A DNA stretch of 64,000 bases. It comes from Pseudopedobacter sp038243635 (lineage in GTDB: Bacteria > Bacteroidota > Bacteroidia > Sphingobacteriales > Sphingobacteriaceae). Each line of letters starts with the position of its first letter. Position 1 is the first letter of the stretch. The notes beneath the pieces are model-generated. The model saw only the letters and a list, made by a program, of their open reading frames with translations, ran no database searches and was not told where the DNA came from. A program made the position numbers and the translations under genes. The stretch spans positions 1 through 64,000 of the forward strand of contig JBBSQW010000010.1 in the NCBI GenBank assembly GCA_038243635.1, in the 5' to 3' direction. This document shows positions 34,365-42,729 of the stretch, one piece after another.

Positions 34365-35603
34365 ATGATTGCTTTTTCAAATTCTATATCACGTAAAGTA
34401 AACTATCCGGTTTGGGTGTTGTTTAATTTTGTGGTTTTGGCAATTGCTGGAGCAGTTTTGCGCTATATGCATGTTTCTAGTATACCTGCCGTTGACTATC
34501 AATTTCTATTACATGCGCATTCGCATTTTGCTTTCGCCGGGTGGATGTTTTTAGCCATAATCCTTCTGCTTTTTTATCATTTTAAAAACGAAAGTTTACT
34601 TTTAAAAGCTCAATTCAAACAAATTTTCATACTCACCATTCTGGTGAGTTTTGGAATGCTAATTAGCTTTTTTTTAACGGGTTATCAAACAGCCTCTATC
34701 GTTCTATCAACATGCTTCATATTTATTAGCTACTGGTTCACTTTTATGATGTTTAAATCTAATGCATTAAAAAAAACCAATCATTCAGCAGTAAATATTC
34801 TATTAAAAAGTAGTTTGTTTTTTTTGGTAATTTCTTCTCTTGGTCCGTTTTTTTTAGGGTATTTAAAAGGCGCCGGTTTTAAGGATATGGCCTTGCAGCA
34901 AAATTCAATTTACTTTTACTTGCATTTTCAGCTTAATGGTTTTATGCAATTGGCGCTGCTGGGTTTGTTTTTTAAAAGTTATTTAAAACCTAATTTGAAG
35001 GTTAGTAAGAACATTGCTTTTTGGACAAAAGTATTCGCCATTTCTACTTTGCCTTTATACGCCATGTTTACTTTATGGACGACGCCTAAAAACTGGGTTT
35101 ACGTGGTAGTTTTTGCTGCTGCGCTTGCACACCTATTAGCTTGGGTAATTTTGATTTCTAGGCTCAAGGCCGATTTGAAATCGTTAAGCTTTTTGGCTAA
35201 GATGGCGCTATTGGCAATGAGCTTACAGTTTTTATTTCAGCTTTTAATAGCTGTTCCAGTAATTGGAAACTGGGCGTTTAGTAGTCGGAATTTAATTATT
35301 GGATACATTCATCTATTGACTTTGGGTAGTTTGTCTCCGTTAATTATTGATTTATTTACAAGAGCTGGGTTTTGTAAACCTCCAACTAAATTAAACTATC
35401 TTTTTATCGCAAATACGGTAATTTACTTAGCGTTGCTGTTTGGATCGGTATTTTTAGCCGTATTTAAAGTTTACCTTCCACATTTGACATTTTATCTTTT
35501 TGTAAGTAATTTATCACTACCGTTTATAGCACTAGCATATTTTATAAGTACTGTTCAATATCAAAAGCAAAAACTAATAGCTGTAACAGCTAACAACATT
35601 TAA
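34365..35603 (+). CDS. Second polytopic His-motif membrane protein, function unknown
   Basis: 412 aa, about 12 membrane helices. The motif LLHAHSHFAFAGWMFLAI (H50, H52, H54) and FYLHFQLNGFMQLALLGLFF near residue 185 parallel the H-x-G-W elements of the protein encoded upstream, suggesting two distant paralogues that may form a heterodimer. Heme binding is a guess from intramembrane His placement. It is in an apparent operon RIC - membrane protein - small ORF - this gene - acetyl-CoA hydrolase/transferase, with a 10-bp gap to the last. Confidence 0.65.
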   Translation: MIAFSNSISRKVNYPVWVLFNFVVLAIAGAVLRYMHVSSIPAVDYQFLLHAHSHFAFAGWMFLAIILLLFYHFKNESLLLKAQFKQIFILTILVSFGMLISFFLTGYQTASIVLSTCFIFISYWFTFMMFKSNALKKTNHSAVNILLKSSLFFLVISSLGPFFLGYLKGAGFKDMALQQNSIYFYLHFQLNGFMQLALLGLFFKSYLKPNLKVSKNIAFWTKVFAISTLPLYAMFTLWTTPKNWVYVVVFAAALAHLLAWVILISRLKADLKSLSFLAKMALLAMSLQFLFQLLIAVPVIGNWAFSSRNLIIGYIHLLTLGSLSPLIIDLFTRAGFCKPPTKLNYLFIANTVIYLALLFGSVFLAVFKVYLPHLTFYLFVSNLSLPFIALAYFISTVQYQKQKLIAVTANNI

Positions 35604-35613
35604 TACTAATATT

Positions 35614-36897
35614 ATGACGAAGACAAATTACACCTCTGCCGAAGAAGCGGTTAAAATGGTTAAATCTGGAGATCGGGTTTTTTTACACGGCAGTGCCGCA
35701 ACGCCAACTATCCTGATTACTGCTTTGCAAAATCGCTACGAGGAGTTAAGAAATGTTGAATTGGTAAGTATCACTACTTTGGGTGATAGTAATTTTAACG
35801 ATGAAAAGTATAATTCCAGTTTCTTCTTTAATTCTTTGTTTGTTTCTGCAAATTCAAGAGCGGCAGTAAATAGCGCTCATGGAGATTATGTTCCTGTTTT
35901 TTTAAGTGAGATTCCACTTTTGTTTAACGATGATTTTTTACCAATTGATGTTGCCATTCTACAGGTTTCTGAACCTGATAAACATGGTTACTGCACCTTA
36001 GGGACTTCTGTTGACGTTGCAAAAGCAGCGTTAGATAATGCTAAGAAAGTAATTGCACAGGTAAACCCAAATATGCCACGTACCCACGGAGATGGCTTTA
36101 TTCATACCAGTAAATTAGACGCAATGATTTGGCATGCGAGTGATCTGCCGGAGGTAGATTATTCGTCAAAAGCCAATGATGCTATTGTTGCAATTAGTAA
36201 AAATGTAACTTCGTTAATTGAAGATGGCTCGACCCTGCAACTGGGCATTGGCAGCATTCCAGATCAAGTTTTGAAAAACCTATCAAACCATAAAAACTTA
36301 GGTTTACATACCGAAATGTTATCAGATGGCGTAATCCCGCTGATAGAAAGTGGTGTAATCAATAACCTTAACAAAAAACTGAACAAAGGGAAATCGGTAA
36401 CCTCTTTTATGGTTGGCACCAAAAAACTCTATGATTTTGTGGATGATAACCCATCCATTAGGGTAATGAACATCAATTACGTAAACGATACCAGCATCAT
36501 CAGACAAAATCCTAAAGTAATTGCTATCAACAGCGCTATCGAATTAGATTTAACGGGTCAGGTTTGTGCGGATTCTATTGGGACTTTCCAGTACTCAGGT
36601 ATTGGTGGGCAGATGGATTTTATCAGAGGCGCATCTTTATCTCCAGGCGGCAAACCGATTATTGCTTTACCATCAGTCACCAACAAAGGCATTTCTAGAA
36701 TTACGCCATTTTTAAAACAAGGTGCGGGCGTGGTAACCACCAGAGGTCACGTACATTGGGTAGTTACAGAATATGGCAAAGTAAATCTATTTGGCAAGAG
36801 TTTAAAACAAAGGGGAAAGGCTTTAATTGAAATTGCCCATCCAGATCATCGCGAAATCTTGGAGAAAGCATTTTTTGAGAGATATGGTTCATTCTAA
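35614..36897 (+). CDS. Acetyl-CoA hydrolase/CoA-transferase family protein
   Basis: 427 aa, the normal length of the 4-hydroxybutyrate/acetate CoA-transferase class. Catalytic Glu E234 in GLHTEMLSDG, with supporting motifs GSAATP near the N-terminus, QLGIGSIPDQVL, and GIGGQMDFIRGASLSPGGK. It moves CoA between an acyl-CoA and acetate, or hydrolyses acetyl-CoA, in the cytoplasm. Next to lactate dehydrogenase and microaerobic respiration genes it probably serves acetate overflow or fermentation. It is followed by a terminator. Confidence 0.88.
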   Translation: MTKTNYTSAEEAVKMVKSGDRVFLHGSAATPTILITALQNRYEELRNVELVSITTLGDSNFNDEKYNSSFFFNSLFVSANSRAAVNSAHGDYVPVFLSEIPLLFNDDFLPIDVAILQVSEPDKHGYCTLGTSVDVAKAALDNAKKVIAQVNPNMPRTHGDGFIHTSKLDAMIWHASDLPEVDYSSKANDAIVAISKNVTSLIEDGSTLQLGIGSIPDQVLKNLSNHKNLGLHTEMLSDGVIPLIESGVINNLNKKLNKGKSVTSFMVGTKKLYDFVDDNPSIRVMNINYVNDTSIIRQNPKVIAINSAIELDLTGQVCADSIGTFQYSGIGGQMDFIRGASLSPGGKPIIALPSVTNKGISRITPFLKQGAGVVTTRGHVHWVVTEYGKVNLFGKSLKQRGKALIEIAHPDHREILEKAFFERYGSF

Positions 36898-36905
36898 ATT
36901 TCATT

Positions 36906-36936
36906 AGCCTTCAGCGTTTTGCTGATGGCTTTTTTT
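36906..36936 (+). terminator. Terminator after the CoA-transferase gene
   Basis: AGCCTTCAGC pairs with GCTGATGGCT (one T-T mismatch) around a short loop, then seven T residues, starting 8 bp after the stop codon. Confidence 0.85.
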
Positions 36937-36959
36937 AAATCCAAATTCAACAAAATTCA

Positions 36960-37385
36960 ATGAAAAAAGACCTAATAGATTTTATTGAGGAGAATAAAAT
37001 TGCGACTATTTGCTATTTAGATAGTCAAGGCAAGCCCTACTGTTTTAATTGTTTTTATGTATTTGAACCTACACAAAAGCTACTGCTTTTTAAGTCATCA
37101 GAAAATACACTTCACTCACAATCTTTAAAAATAAATGCTGAAATATCTGGCACTATACTCCCGCAAAAAAGCGGTCTTTTAGCTTTAAAAGGCTTGCAAT
37201 TTACTGGTCGCGTTTTGTATGATGATTTTCCGTTGGAAACATCGCCAGCAAAATATTATCATCAGCGTAACCCAATGGCATTAGCAAAAGCCGGCGAGGT
37301 TTGGTGCATACAACTTACTAAAGCCAAAATGACGGATAGTACCAGAGTATTTGGCGAGAAATTAGTTTGGGAAAAAGCAGGGTAA
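36960..37385 (+). CDS. UPF0306/YhbP-like pyridoxamine 5'-phosphate oxidase-fold protein
   Basis: 141 aa. IATICYLDSQGKPYCFNCFYVFEP and LLLFKSSENTLHSQSL, then LLALKGLQFTGRV and VWCIQLTKAKMTDSTRVFGEKLVW follow the order of E. coli YhbP, a split-barrel protein of unknown function. Flavin binding is expected for the fold but the substrate is not known. Single gene between a terminator and the palindrome-carrying queD leader. Confidence 0.8.
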   Translation: MKKDLIDFIEENKIATICYLDSQGKPYCFNCFYVFEPTQKLLLFKSSENTLHSQSLKINAEISGTILPQKSGLLALKGLQFTGRVLYDDFPLETSPAKYYHQRNPMALAKAGEVWCIQLTKAKMTDSTRVFGEKLVWEKAG

Positions 37386-37479
37386 AGAGCGTCTTCGGGT
37401 TTATTTAAAATGCTAATTTTCAGGTAATCAATATCTTTCTAATCTTTTTGAGCTTTTAGGGAAATCTTAATATGATTTG

Positions 37480-37491
37480 TGATGGTTATCA
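37480..37491. promoter_or_regulatory. Crp/Fnr-type palindrome upstream of queD
   Basis: TGATGGTTATCA, a perfect TGAT-N4-ATCA core, 56 bp before the queD ATG. A one-mismatch -7 box CATTTTTG (37515-37522) would put the palindrome near -41.5 from the start of transcription, a class II position. Confidence 0.55.
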
Positions 37492-37546
37492 TTTCATTTA
37501 AAGACGCGTTAAACCATTTTTGTGTTTAATAAATTTTTTACGCCAA

Positions 37547-37900
37547 ATGATTATTTACAAGCAGTTCACTTTTGATGCAGCGCATTATTTGCCCAATGTT
37601 TCCGAAACGCATAAATGCCGTAAAATACACGGCCATACCTATCACTTAACCTTGTTTTTTGAAGGGGAAATTGATGCTGAGCAAGGTTGGATAATTGATT
37701 TTAATGATATTAAAAAAGCAGTAAATCCGATTTTAGATTTGGTAGATCATCAATTTTTAAACGAAGTAGACGGCTTGGAAAACCCAACCTGCGAATTAAT
37801 GGTTGTTTGGTTATGGAATAAAATTAAGCCACAAATAAGCCAATTAAAACGTGTCGAATTAAAAGAAACACCTACTTCGGGTGCTATTTATGAAGGGTAA
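37547..37900 (+). CDS. queD: 6-carboxytetrahydropterin synthase (QueD/PTPS family)
   Basis: 117 aa from the ATG at 37547 (MIIYKQFTFDAAHYLP), the standard family start; 27 bp of extra frame upstream is discounted. Zinc ligands H13, H28 and H30 (AAHYLP, HGHTYH) and catalytic C24 (THKCRKIHGH) are present, with the C-terminal VELKETPTSGAIY containing the substrate-binding Glu. It makes the preQ0 precursor in queuosine synthesis. queE lies 6.8 kb away and also has a TGAT-N4-ATCA site; queC and queF are not seen. Confidence 0.92.
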   Translation: MIIYKQFTFDAAHYLPNVSETHKCRKIHGHTYHLTLFFEGEIDAEQGWIIDFNDIKKAVNPILDLVDHQFLNEVDGLENPTCELMVVWLWNKIKPQISQLKRVELKETPTSGAIYEG

Positions 37901-37903
37901 TTC

Positions 37904-37951
37904 AGTTTGTTAGGTGGTTAGTTTGTTAGGTGGTTAGTTTGTTAGGTAATT
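37904..37951. repeat. Three tandem copies of a 16-bp repeat
   Basis: AGTTTGTTAGGTGGTT at 37904-37919 and 37920-37935, with a third copy ending in TAATT at 37936-37951. It lies between queD and the DGC-domain gene. Probably a slippage-prone simple repeat that changes the spacing to the next gene. Confidence 0.85.
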
Positions 37952-37977
37952 AGGTTTATGTTTTAAAATGGTACGAT

Positions 37978-38343
37978 GTGAAGACAAATGATAAGCCTTT
38001 AGTATATTCTTGTTCTGGCTGTTCTAACGCTGCGCAAATGGCAAACCATATCGCAGTAAAGTTGGATCGGTCGCAGAAAGCAGAAATGTCTTGCATTGCA
38101 GGAGTTGGTGGTAATGTTAAAGCGCTGGTTAAAGTTGCAAAAGCTAAACGGAAAATTGTGGTGATTGATGGTTGCCCGCTTGCTTGTGCAAAAGCCTGTT
38201 TAACTAATCAAGGTATAGAACCAACGCTTCATATCAAACTATCCGATTCGGGTATAAAAAAACAACAGCATGTTGATTTTGATTTGGAGGAAGCAAATAA
38301 GCTGTTTGAAGAGATTGTGTCTAAAATTAAGACTTTGCATTAG
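37978..38343 (+). CDS. DGC-domain putative zinc-binding protein
   Basis: 121 aa, GTG start chosen because no in-frame ATG precedes the conserved part. Cysteines C12 and C15 (YSCSGCSNAAQ), C39 (MSCIAGVGG) and DGCPLACAKAC (C66, C70, C74) form the DGC-domain signature. A metal-binding role is proposed for the family; no reaction is known. DGC genes often sit among anaerobic or respiratory genes, as here. The start lies 26 bp after a 16-bp tandem repeat. Confidence 0.85.
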   Translation: MKTNDKPLVYSCSGCSNAAQMANHIAVKLDRSQKAEMSCIAGVGGNVKALVKVAKAKRKIVVIDGCPLACAKACLTNQGIEPTLHIKLSDSGIKKQQHVDFDLEEANKLFEEIVSKIKTLH

Positions 38344-38643
38344 TTTATTTTGATTCTTTTCTTTGTTGCTAATGATTGGGTAGTCCCGATGGGACAGGGG
38401 CTTGCTTAGACTGTGAGTTACAAAGCGGTTGCGCCGCTGGCGCATTTTGCTAGATTTGTTATTGTTAATATGCTATTTGTTTCTTCAAAATCTAATCCTG
38501 TGCCCATTAACTAACAGTTAATTATTTACTCACCCACCTACTTAAAACTCAATCATTTATTCATAACGACGGGGGATTCAATCCCTCTAAATTCAATTAT
38601 TCTGTCATTAACAAAGCATTCTCTGCTCAAAAAAAGTTTTACA
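38344..38643. other. Intergenic stretch with a GC-rich hairpin
   Basis: No gene is supported. TGCGCC-GCT-GGCGCA (38430-38444) is a perfect 6-bp stem followed by TTTT, 86 bp after the DGC stop, and could be a weak terminator. The rest is AT-rich simple sequence. Confidence 0.45.
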
Positions 38644-38675
38644 TTTGGCAATAGCGTTTGCGAACACTAAATTTG
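38644..38675 (+). promoter_or_regulatory. trxB promoter
   Basis: TTTG at 38644-38647 and TAAATTTG at 38668-38675 with a 20-bp spacer match the Bacteroidota -33/-7 consensus. Transcription would begin about 12 nt before the trxB ATG. Confidence 0.65.
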
Positions 38676-38692
38676 CGCAACAATATTTTAAC

Positions 38693-39643
38693 ATGACAGA
38701 AGAATTAGAACACGTTCAGTGCTTAATTATAGGATCGGGACCGGCAGGTTATACAGCCGCTATTTATGCAGCTAGAGCAGATTTAAAACCAGTAATGATT
38801 ACTGGGATGCAAATGGGAGGTCAGTTAACCAATACTACCGATGTTGAGAATTTTCCAGGTTACCCGGGTGGAGTGATGGGCCCAGAAATGATGGAAGACT
38901 TTCGGAAGCAGGCAGAACGTTTTGGTACTGATATCCGTTTTGGTTATGTTTCGGGTGTGGATTTCAGCGGACCAATACATAAAGTGGTGGTTGATGAAAA
39001 TACAACCATTTTAGCCGATACCGTAATTATTTCAACAGGAGCGTCTGCAAAATGGTTAGGCTTACCATCCGAAGAAAAATACAACGGTTTTGGCGTTTCA
39101 GCTTGCGCAGTTTGCGATGGTTTCTTCTTTAAAAATCAAGATGTTGTAATTGTTGGCGCAGGAGATACCGCGGCAGAAGAAGCAACTTACTTGGCTAAAC
39201 TTTGTAATAAAGTAACCATGTTGGTGCGTAGAGATGAATTTAGAGCATCCAAAGCAATGGTTAAGCGTGTTTTGAATACAAAGAATATTGAAATTTTATA
39301 TAACAGTGAGACCAAAGAAATTCTGGGTGATGGTAAATCTGTAACCGGAGTTAAGGTAGTTAATAACCAAACTCAAGAAGAAATAGATGTGCCAGCAACA
39401 GGTTTTTTCGTAGCTATTGGGCATAAGCCAAACACTGATATTTTTAAAGATTGGTTAAAAATGGACGAAGTGGGTTATTTAATTACCCACCCAGATAGCA
39501 CAGCAACTGAGATTAAAGGTGTTTATGTTTGTGGCGATGCCCAAGACAAGATCTACCGTCAAGCAGTTACAGCGGCCGGTACAGGATGTATGGCTGCTTT
39601 AGAAGCCGAGCGCTATTTAGCTGCTAAAGAAGATCAAGAATAA
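38693..39643 (+). CDS. trxB: Thioredoxin-disulfide reductase
   Basis: 316 aa from the ATG at 38693 (MTEELEHVQCLIIGSGPAGYTAAIY); the longer frame from 38645 would run through the promoter. FAD motif GSGPAGYTAAIYAARA, redox-active CAVCDG, NADPH motif GAGDTAAEEATYLA, and C-terminal GVYVCGDAQDKIYRQAVTAAGTGC. It reduces thioredoxin with NADPH in the cytoplasm. Monocistronic, with a strong terminator at 39666-39693. Confidence 0.95.
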   Translation: MTEELEHVQCLIIGSGPAGYTAAIYAARADLKPVMITGMQMGGQLTNTTDVENFPGYPGGVMGPEMMEDFRKQAERFGTDIRFGYVSGVDFSGPIHKVVVDENTTILADTVIISTGASAKWLGLPSEEKYNGFGVSACAVCDGFFFKNQDVVIVGAGDTAAEEATYLAKLCNKVTMLVRRDEFRASKAMVKRVLNTKNIEILYNSETKEILGDGKSVTGVKVVNNQTQEEIDVPATGFFVAIGHKPNTDIFKDWLKMDEVGYLITHPDSTATEIKGVYVCGDAQDKIYRQAVTAAGTGCMAALEAERYLAAKEDQE

Positions 39644-39665
39644 AAATATTTTCTAATTTATTTAG

Positions 39666-39693
39666 AAGGCCTGTGTTTACACAGGCCTTTTTT
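39666..39693 (+). terminator. Terminator after trxB
   Basis: AAGGCCTGTG (39666-39675) and CACAGGCCTT (39680-39689) form a perfect 10-bp stem with a TTTA loop, followed by T residues. Confidence 0.92.
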
Positions 39694-39752
39694 GATGCAA
39701 TTAACTCCTCTTATTATATTTTTTTAGCTTTGTTAAAACGAAAAGCTTATTA

Positions 39753-42062
39753 ATGAGATATAAACTATTAGCAATTCTGATGTTTTTTACATCTTTTGCG
39801 TTTGCCCAAACTAACAATCAAACTTTAGGAATTATACCAGCGCCTCAATCTGTAGCTTTAAAATCGGGCTTTTTTAAGCTTACTGAGAAAACGGTTTTAC
39901 AATATGAAAACGATGCTGACAGGCAAACGGCAGAGCTTTTTAAAGCTATAGTGAAAGATAAGGAAGGTTATGATTTAGCTTTGGCTAAAAGTTTTTCGCA
40001 AGCTCCAGAAAGTGTGATTTCTTTTAATTCTACAAATCCTAAAGGTTTTGCACCAGAAGCTTATGTTTTGGACGTAAATGCAAATCGCATCCAATTAACC
40101 GGAACCAATAAAGGTATTTTTTACGCTACTCAAAGTTTAATTCAGCTTTATTTAAATGGCTTAGAAAGTCATCAAATCCAGCAATGCAAAATTGTTGACG
40201 AACCCCGTTACGCTTATCGCGGATTGCATTTAGATGTAGTACGGCATTATTTTCCATTAGATTTTATTAAAAAGTATATCGATTTAATGGCGATGTACAA
40301 ACTCAATAATTTCCATTGGCATTTAACAGATGATCAAGGATGGAGAATCGAAATAAAAAAATATCCTAAACTAACACAAGTTGGTGCTTATAGAGCGCAA
40401 ACCCTAATTGGCAATTACCACGACAGAATGCCACAATGGTTTGATGGTAATAAGTACGGTGAGTTTTATACGCAAGAAGAAATTAAGGAAATTATCGCTT
40501 ACGCTGATAAAAAGTACATTACAGTTGTTCCAGAGATTGAGATGCCCGGGCATGCAATGGCAGCCTTGGCCGCTTATCCAGAATTAGGGTGCGGCACAAA
40601 TCCAGGGCCTTATAAAGTTGCAGAAAAGTGGGGCGTATTTCCTGATATTTTTTGTGCAGGAAAAGACAATACTTTTAATTTTTTAGAAGATGTATTAACA
40701 GAAGTAATTGCTCTTTTTCCATCGCAAAATATCCACATTGGTGGAGACGAAGCTCCAAAAACAGTTTGGAAAACTTGTTCTTATTGTCAAAAGCGAATTA
40801 AAAAAGAGGGACTCAAAAACGAAGAGCAACTCCAATCTTATTTCATTCATCGAATAGAAAAATTTGTAAATAAAAAAGGCAGGTCAATAATTGGTTGGGA
40901 TGAGATTTTAGAAGGTGGTTTAGCGCCAAACGCCACGGTAATGAGCTGGAGAGGAGTGCAAGGCGGAATTGCCGCTGCCAGGCAAAATCACTACGTTATC
41001 ATGTCGCCTAGTACAGATGGATTATACATTGATCATACGCAAGGTTTATCGTCGCAAGAGCCAGTAACTATCGGTGGCGATGGAAGAATTCAGAAAATTT
41101 ACAATTACAATCCAACCCCATCTATACTATCCCCAGCTCAACAAAAATATATTTTAGGTGTCCAAGCTAATTTATGGACAGAATATATTACCACGCCAGC
41201 TCATGCTGAATATATGTTGCTGCCAAGGCTATTTGCTTTATCAGAAACAGCGTGGACAAATCCTAACAACAAAAATTTTAAATCTTTTAACGAAATCAAC
41301 GTTCTTAACCATCTGTCGTGGTTAGATAAAACAAATACACTTTATCGCGTTCCAGAAGTTATTGGCGCAAAAGACACTACCATAAACGTAATCAGTAACT
41401 ATACCTTTGATTATAAACCATCGGTAAATGGAGCTAAAATTTATTATACCATTGATGGTTATCAACCAAACGAAACCACTAGGTTATATAACCAGCCCTT
41501 TACCGTAAATGTGCCAAAGGGGGAGTATAGACCGGTAAAATCTATTGTGATTACGCCATCTGGCAAACGTAGTCCAGTCACTACCACCATTTTACGTAAC
41601 ATAGATACGCTTAAAGCAACGCCGGCCAATGGCAACCTAAAACAAGGCGGACTAAAATACCATTACGTTCCTGGTAAGTTTAAATACAGTTCAGAAATTG
41701 ATACCGCACTGGCCACACAACGCGGTATTACTCCTCAAATATCGTTTTTAAAAGGAGTCAATAGAGCCAGAGAATTCGGAATAGTTTTTACAGGCTATAT
41801 CAACGTAAATGAAAATGCAACTTTTGAGTTTTCACTTTATAGTGATGATGGTAGCCGTTTGTATATTGATGATGAGCTCATTATTGATAATGACGGCGAG
41901 CATGCTCGTTACGAGAAATCGGCCGGTGTCGCATTACAGGCTGGTTTGCATAAAATTAAAGTCACTTATTTTGATAATGGACCTGGGTCAACTTTAAAAG
42001 TTTCTGTAAAAGGAACAGACGGTAAGAAAATAGAAATACCGGCTGTGATGTTATTCAATTAG
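39753..42062 (+). CDS. Exported beta-N-acetylhexosaminidase (GH20) with C-terminal PA14 domain
   Basis: 769 aa. Signal peptide to about residue 19, GH20b domain (about 25-148), GH20 catalytic barrel (about 150-500) with NNFHWHLTDDQGWRIEI and the catalytic pair D332-E333 in HIGGDEAPK, then a chitobiase-like beta-sandwich (about 545-610) and a PA14 domain (about 640-760; FSLYSDDGSRLYIDDELIID). It removes terminal GlcNAc/GalNAc from glycans or chitin oligomers in the periplasm or at the surface; PA14 probably binds carbohydrate. A lipoprotein gene follows after 2 bp, so the two are co-transcribed. Confidence 0.93.
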   Translation: MRYKLLAILMFFTSFAFAQTNNQTLGIIPAPQSVALKSGFFKLTEKTVLQYENDADRQTAELFKAIVKDKEGYDLALAKSFSQAPESVISFNSTNPKGFAPEAYVLDVNANRIQLTGTNKGIFYATQSLIQLYLNGLESHQIQQCKIVDEPRYAYRGLHLDVVRHYFPLDFIKKYIDLMAMYKLNNFHWHLTDDQGWRIEIKKYPKLTQVGAYRAQTLIGNYHDRMPQWFDGNKYGEFYTQEEIKEIIAYADKKYITVVPEIEMPGHAMAALAAYPELGCGTNPGPYKVAEKWGVFPDIFCAGKDNTFNFLEDVLTEVIALFPSQNIHIGGDEAPKTVWKTCSYCQKRIKKEGLKNEEQLQSYFIHRIEKFVNKKGRSIIGWDEILEGGLAPNATVMSWRGVQGGIAAARQNHYVIMSPSTDGLYIDHTQGLSSQEPVTIGGDGRIQKIYNYNPTPSILSPAQQKYILGVQANLWTEYITTPAHAEYMLLPRLFALSETAWTNPNNKNFKSFNEINVLNHLSWLDKTNTLYRVPEVIGAKDTTINVISNYTFDYKPSVNGAKIYYTIDGYQPNETTRLYNQPFTVNVPKGEYRPVKSIVITPSGKRSPVTTTILRNIDTLKATPANGNLKQGGLKYHYVPGKFKYSSEIDTALATQRGITPQISFLKGVNRAREFGIVFTGYINVNENATFEFSLYSDDGSRLYIDDELIIDNDGEHARYEKSAGVALQAGLHKIKVTYFDNGPGSTLKVSVKGTDGKKIEIPAVMLFN

Positions 42063-42064
42063 TT

Positions 42065-42679
42065 ATGATAAATCTTAAAAATATCTTTGTTTTAGCCGGC
42101 GTTTCTATCATCTTATTTTCCTGTAGTGAATCGCAAAAAAAGGATGATGTAGGTAAAAAACAAGTATCAAAAGCTGTAATGTCGGCACCATTTAAAAAGC
42201 ATTTAAAAGTAGAAATTGGCCCCGAAGTAATCTTTGATGTTCTGGCTTGGGGCAGAGGATCAGATTCATCCTCATCCATTTTAGTGTTACGTTCCGATTC
42301 TTTAAAGAACGATTTTACCGTTGCCTCTACAGATAATTTAGATGGGCATTTGGAAGAAATTTTTAATACCGATATGGATAAAGATAGCAATCCAGAGATT
42401 GTAGTTTACTTTACCAAAAACGATAAATACCATACCGCTGATGTGTTGTGTTATGAGTTTAACGGTAAAAATGTTAATAAAATAACTTTTCCAGATTTAA
42501 CATCTAAAACGCAAAAGCAATATCGCGGAAATGATAAGTTTTACGTGAAAGGTGGTGAGCTTTACAGAGAATTTGAGATGTTTGCTGATGCTGACAGCAC
42601 TAGTAAGCCAACTGGTAAAAAAACTTTAAAGTACTTTTTGAAAGGGAATAAATTTGATTTAACTGAATTGGATAATTAG
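42065..42679 (+). CDS. Lipoprotein co-transcribed with the hexosaminidase
   Basis: 204 aa. Signal peptide with lipobox IILFSC (Cys about 20). The mature part has DMDKDSNPEIVVYFTKNDKY, resembling an FG-GAP/calcium-loop beta-strand, inside an alternating beta pattern. Family not recognised. It starts 2 bp after the GH20 stop codon, so it may be an accessory glycan-binding lipoprotein, but the sequence does not prove that. Confidence 0.65.
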   Translation: MINLKNIFVLAGVSIILFSCSESQKKDDVGKKQVSKAVMSAPFKKHLKVEIGPEVIFDVLAWGRGSDSSSSILVLRSDSLKNDFTVASTDNLDGHLEEIFNTDMDKDSNPEIVVYFTKNDKYHTADVLCYEFNGKNVNKITFPDLTSKTQKQYRGNDKFYVKGGELYREFEMFADADSTSKPTGKKTLKYFLKGNKFDLTELDN

Positions 42680-42729
42680 TATTGCTATAGTTCGTTTCAA
42701 ACTATAAAACCTTTCTTGGCTAAGAACCA

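Noticed and set aside
32894..35603. Calling the two His-motif membrane proteins true oxidase subunits
   Set aside because: They lack the complete set of heme and copper ligands and the companion subunits of heme-copper oxidases.
38430..38444. GC-rich hairpin as a definite terminator of the DGC gene
   Set aside because: It lies 86 bp after the stop and has only four T residues; kept as a weak possibility in the intergenic entry.
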